In this document: positions 62,911-64,000 of the stretch, in pieces
Position numbering within the stretch: position 1 is the first letter of the stretch
Layout of the letters: each line of letters starts with the position of its first letter
NCBI RefSeq assembly: GCF_001649575.2
Contig: NC_051433.1
Coordinates: forward strand, 12,382,301 to 12,446,300
Reading direction: 5' to 3'
Origin: Kryptolebias marmoratus
Taxonomy: Eukaryota > Chordata > Actinopteri > Cyprinodontiformes > Rivulidae
Length of the DNA stretch: 64,000 nt
The notes under the pieces: model-generated
The model's database searches: none
What the model saw: the letters and a program-made list of their open reading frames with translations, nothing else
What the model was told of the DNA's origin: nothing
Position numbers and translations under genes: made by a program

Positions 62911-64000
62911 CTGAAACAAATAAATAATAAGAAAGAGAAACAAATTAAAAAATCATACTATTATAACAAATACAACTGCAATTAAATGCTTTGATTTAAG
63001 AAAATCTTTAAACCCTTTATAATTTCTAAGCAGACGTTCCTGCCCCTAACTTGTCCCTGTGGATAACTACTGAGACGCAACACCAGAACGAACGACTGAC
63101 CTGTTTGTTCATCAAAATGTAGATAATGGGATTGAACAATGCTGAGGTCTTTGAGAAAAAGGCAGGGATAGCCATGGCTGTAGGTGAGAAGGCAGCACCC
63201 TTGTTTAAGAAGATCCACGCGGCAAAAGAAGCATACGGGGTCCAAGCAAAAAGGAAGCCGAGCACCATCAGGACGCACATACGTGTCACTTCCCTCTCAG
63301 CTTTCTGGGTCGAAGCTGAGTCCTGCTGCTGGGCTGCGGCCTGGGAATGGGTTCAACGATAGTTAATGTCAGGGTTTTGCATCTTTAGACAATTAAAGTT
63401 TTAATGCTTTAGTAAAAACCCAAAAAATGATTATATTCAGATACATTACTGAACAGAAACACTGAAACAGATGAGACCAGTGTCTTTGAATTAAAGAAGA
63501 ATGAACGTGTTAAGTGGCTGACAGGGTTAAATTATGATGGATCTGAAGCATGACTTTTGCACATATATTTTAACAAAATTACCAAATATGGAACTTTTTG
63601 GCAAGACCCATTTCAAAAATGATTTAAAGAATTGGTCTAAATTTATCATTCTGATCAAACATGAGAGGAGGATTTGCCTTTTTACTTGGGAACTTTATCA
63701 GATTTACTGCAAATATTTTTGGCATGAGACTTCTCTAAATTGTCTTGTGGAATTTTTGAAATGGCAGCTTTAATGTTTAGCACGTTATCTAATAAAGGTG
63801 TAGTAGTTGCGCAAAATAATTTATTTCATAATTCATAATTTATTTAGGAACAATTTCATTTTAAACACTTACAGCTTTGACTGTCAACACAAGGCTCCCG
63901 TATGTGAAGAAGATTGTGCAGACAGGGAAACAGAAGTGGCAGGTGAACATGTACATTACATATGACTCGTTGTTGAAGCCTGGGGCCAAAGTGTAATAGT
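62812..64000 (-). CDS. rh2: second RH2 opsin, partial (exons 3-5; 5' part beyond the window)
   Basis: Tandem paralogue of the complete RH2 gene, same strand, stop codon about 7.3 kb from its start. Exon 5 at 62910-62812 (99 nt), exon 4 at 63340-63101 (240 nt) and the 3' 128 bases of exon 3 at 64000-63873 keep exact RH2 exon sizes and open frames. Seen: [10 protein letters not shown] with M207, TM5 with [30 protein letters not shown]6 [20 protein letters not shown]7 [16 protein letters not shown] with K296, and tail [20 protein letters not shown]. Residue 295 is Ser instead of Ala. TM5 and TM7 look more like medaka RH2 paralogues of the RH2B/C type. Site 122, which best predicts wavelength, lies outside the window. 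Intron 3 (532 bases) is longer than in its neighbour (84). Confidence 0.94.
63101..63340 (-). CDS. rh2: second RH2 opsin exon 4
   Basis: 240 nt, acceptor CCAG, donor CAG|GTCAGT. The first 66 bases differ from the neighbouring RH2 exon 4 at only three positions by hand count, while the remaining 174 differ at about 50. Confidence 0.95.
63873..64000 (-). CDS. rh2: second RH2 opsin exon 3 (partial)
   Basis: 3' 128 bases of a presumed 166-nt exon: [18 protein letters not shown], then [20 protein letters not shown] and TVKA, donor GCT|GTAAGT. The window ends inside the exon. Confidence 0.95.

Overview
This is AT-rich vertebrate DNA with spliced genes. Gene content and repeats point to a percomorph teleost; the RH2 opsin sequence resembles what I recall from cyprinodontiforms (killifish or livebearers), but that species-level guess is weak. 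Three known loci are present. (1) The 5' end of cadps (calcium-dependent secretion activator 1, CAPS1) lies on the minus strand, with coding exons 1-3 at 34,921-11,971 and the rest of the gene beyond the left edge. (2) A complete synpr (synaptoporin) gene lies on the plus strand, with five coding exons from 44,559 to 48,693. (3) Two tandem RH2 (green-sensitive cone) opsin genes lie on the minus strand: a complete one at 55,470-53,705, and the 3' half of a second running off the right edge (64,000-62,812).

Layout. 1-11,970 is cadps intron 3 (incomplete). 12,304-15,057 is intron 2, carrying a palindromic hAT-type MITE. 15,172-34,582 is the 19.4-kb intron 1, with dispersed repeats, a (CA)/(TA) microsatellite and several candidate regulatory segments. 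34,583-35,480 is a GC/CpG-rich cadps promoter region with a near-consensus RE1/NRSE (REST) site. 34,922-44,558 is the head-to-head spacer between cadps and synpr, with one 128-N assembly gap. 48,694-53,704 is the convergent spacer between synpr and the first opsin. 55,471-62,811 separates the opsins and holds a short inverted relic of RH2 exon 4.

Together these form a familiar block. cadps and synpr are also adjacent and head-to-head in human, and synpr is a known neighbour of teleost RH2 clusters. cadps and synpr both encode neurosecretory or synaptic-vesicle proteins, while the RH2 genes encode cone visual pigments. Exon boundaries were set by matching recalled family sequence to GT-AG splice signals by eye, and the phases of all three genes close correctly.

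Most of the window is intronic or intergenic. I found no tRNA, rRNA, CRISPR or intact transposase gene. The most interesting observations are the inverted RH2 exon-4 relic, a sharply bounded region of high identity between the two RH2 exon 4 copies, the RE1 site at cadps, and an 18-bp perfect palindrome (two E-boxes around a TAATTA core) in cadps intron 1.
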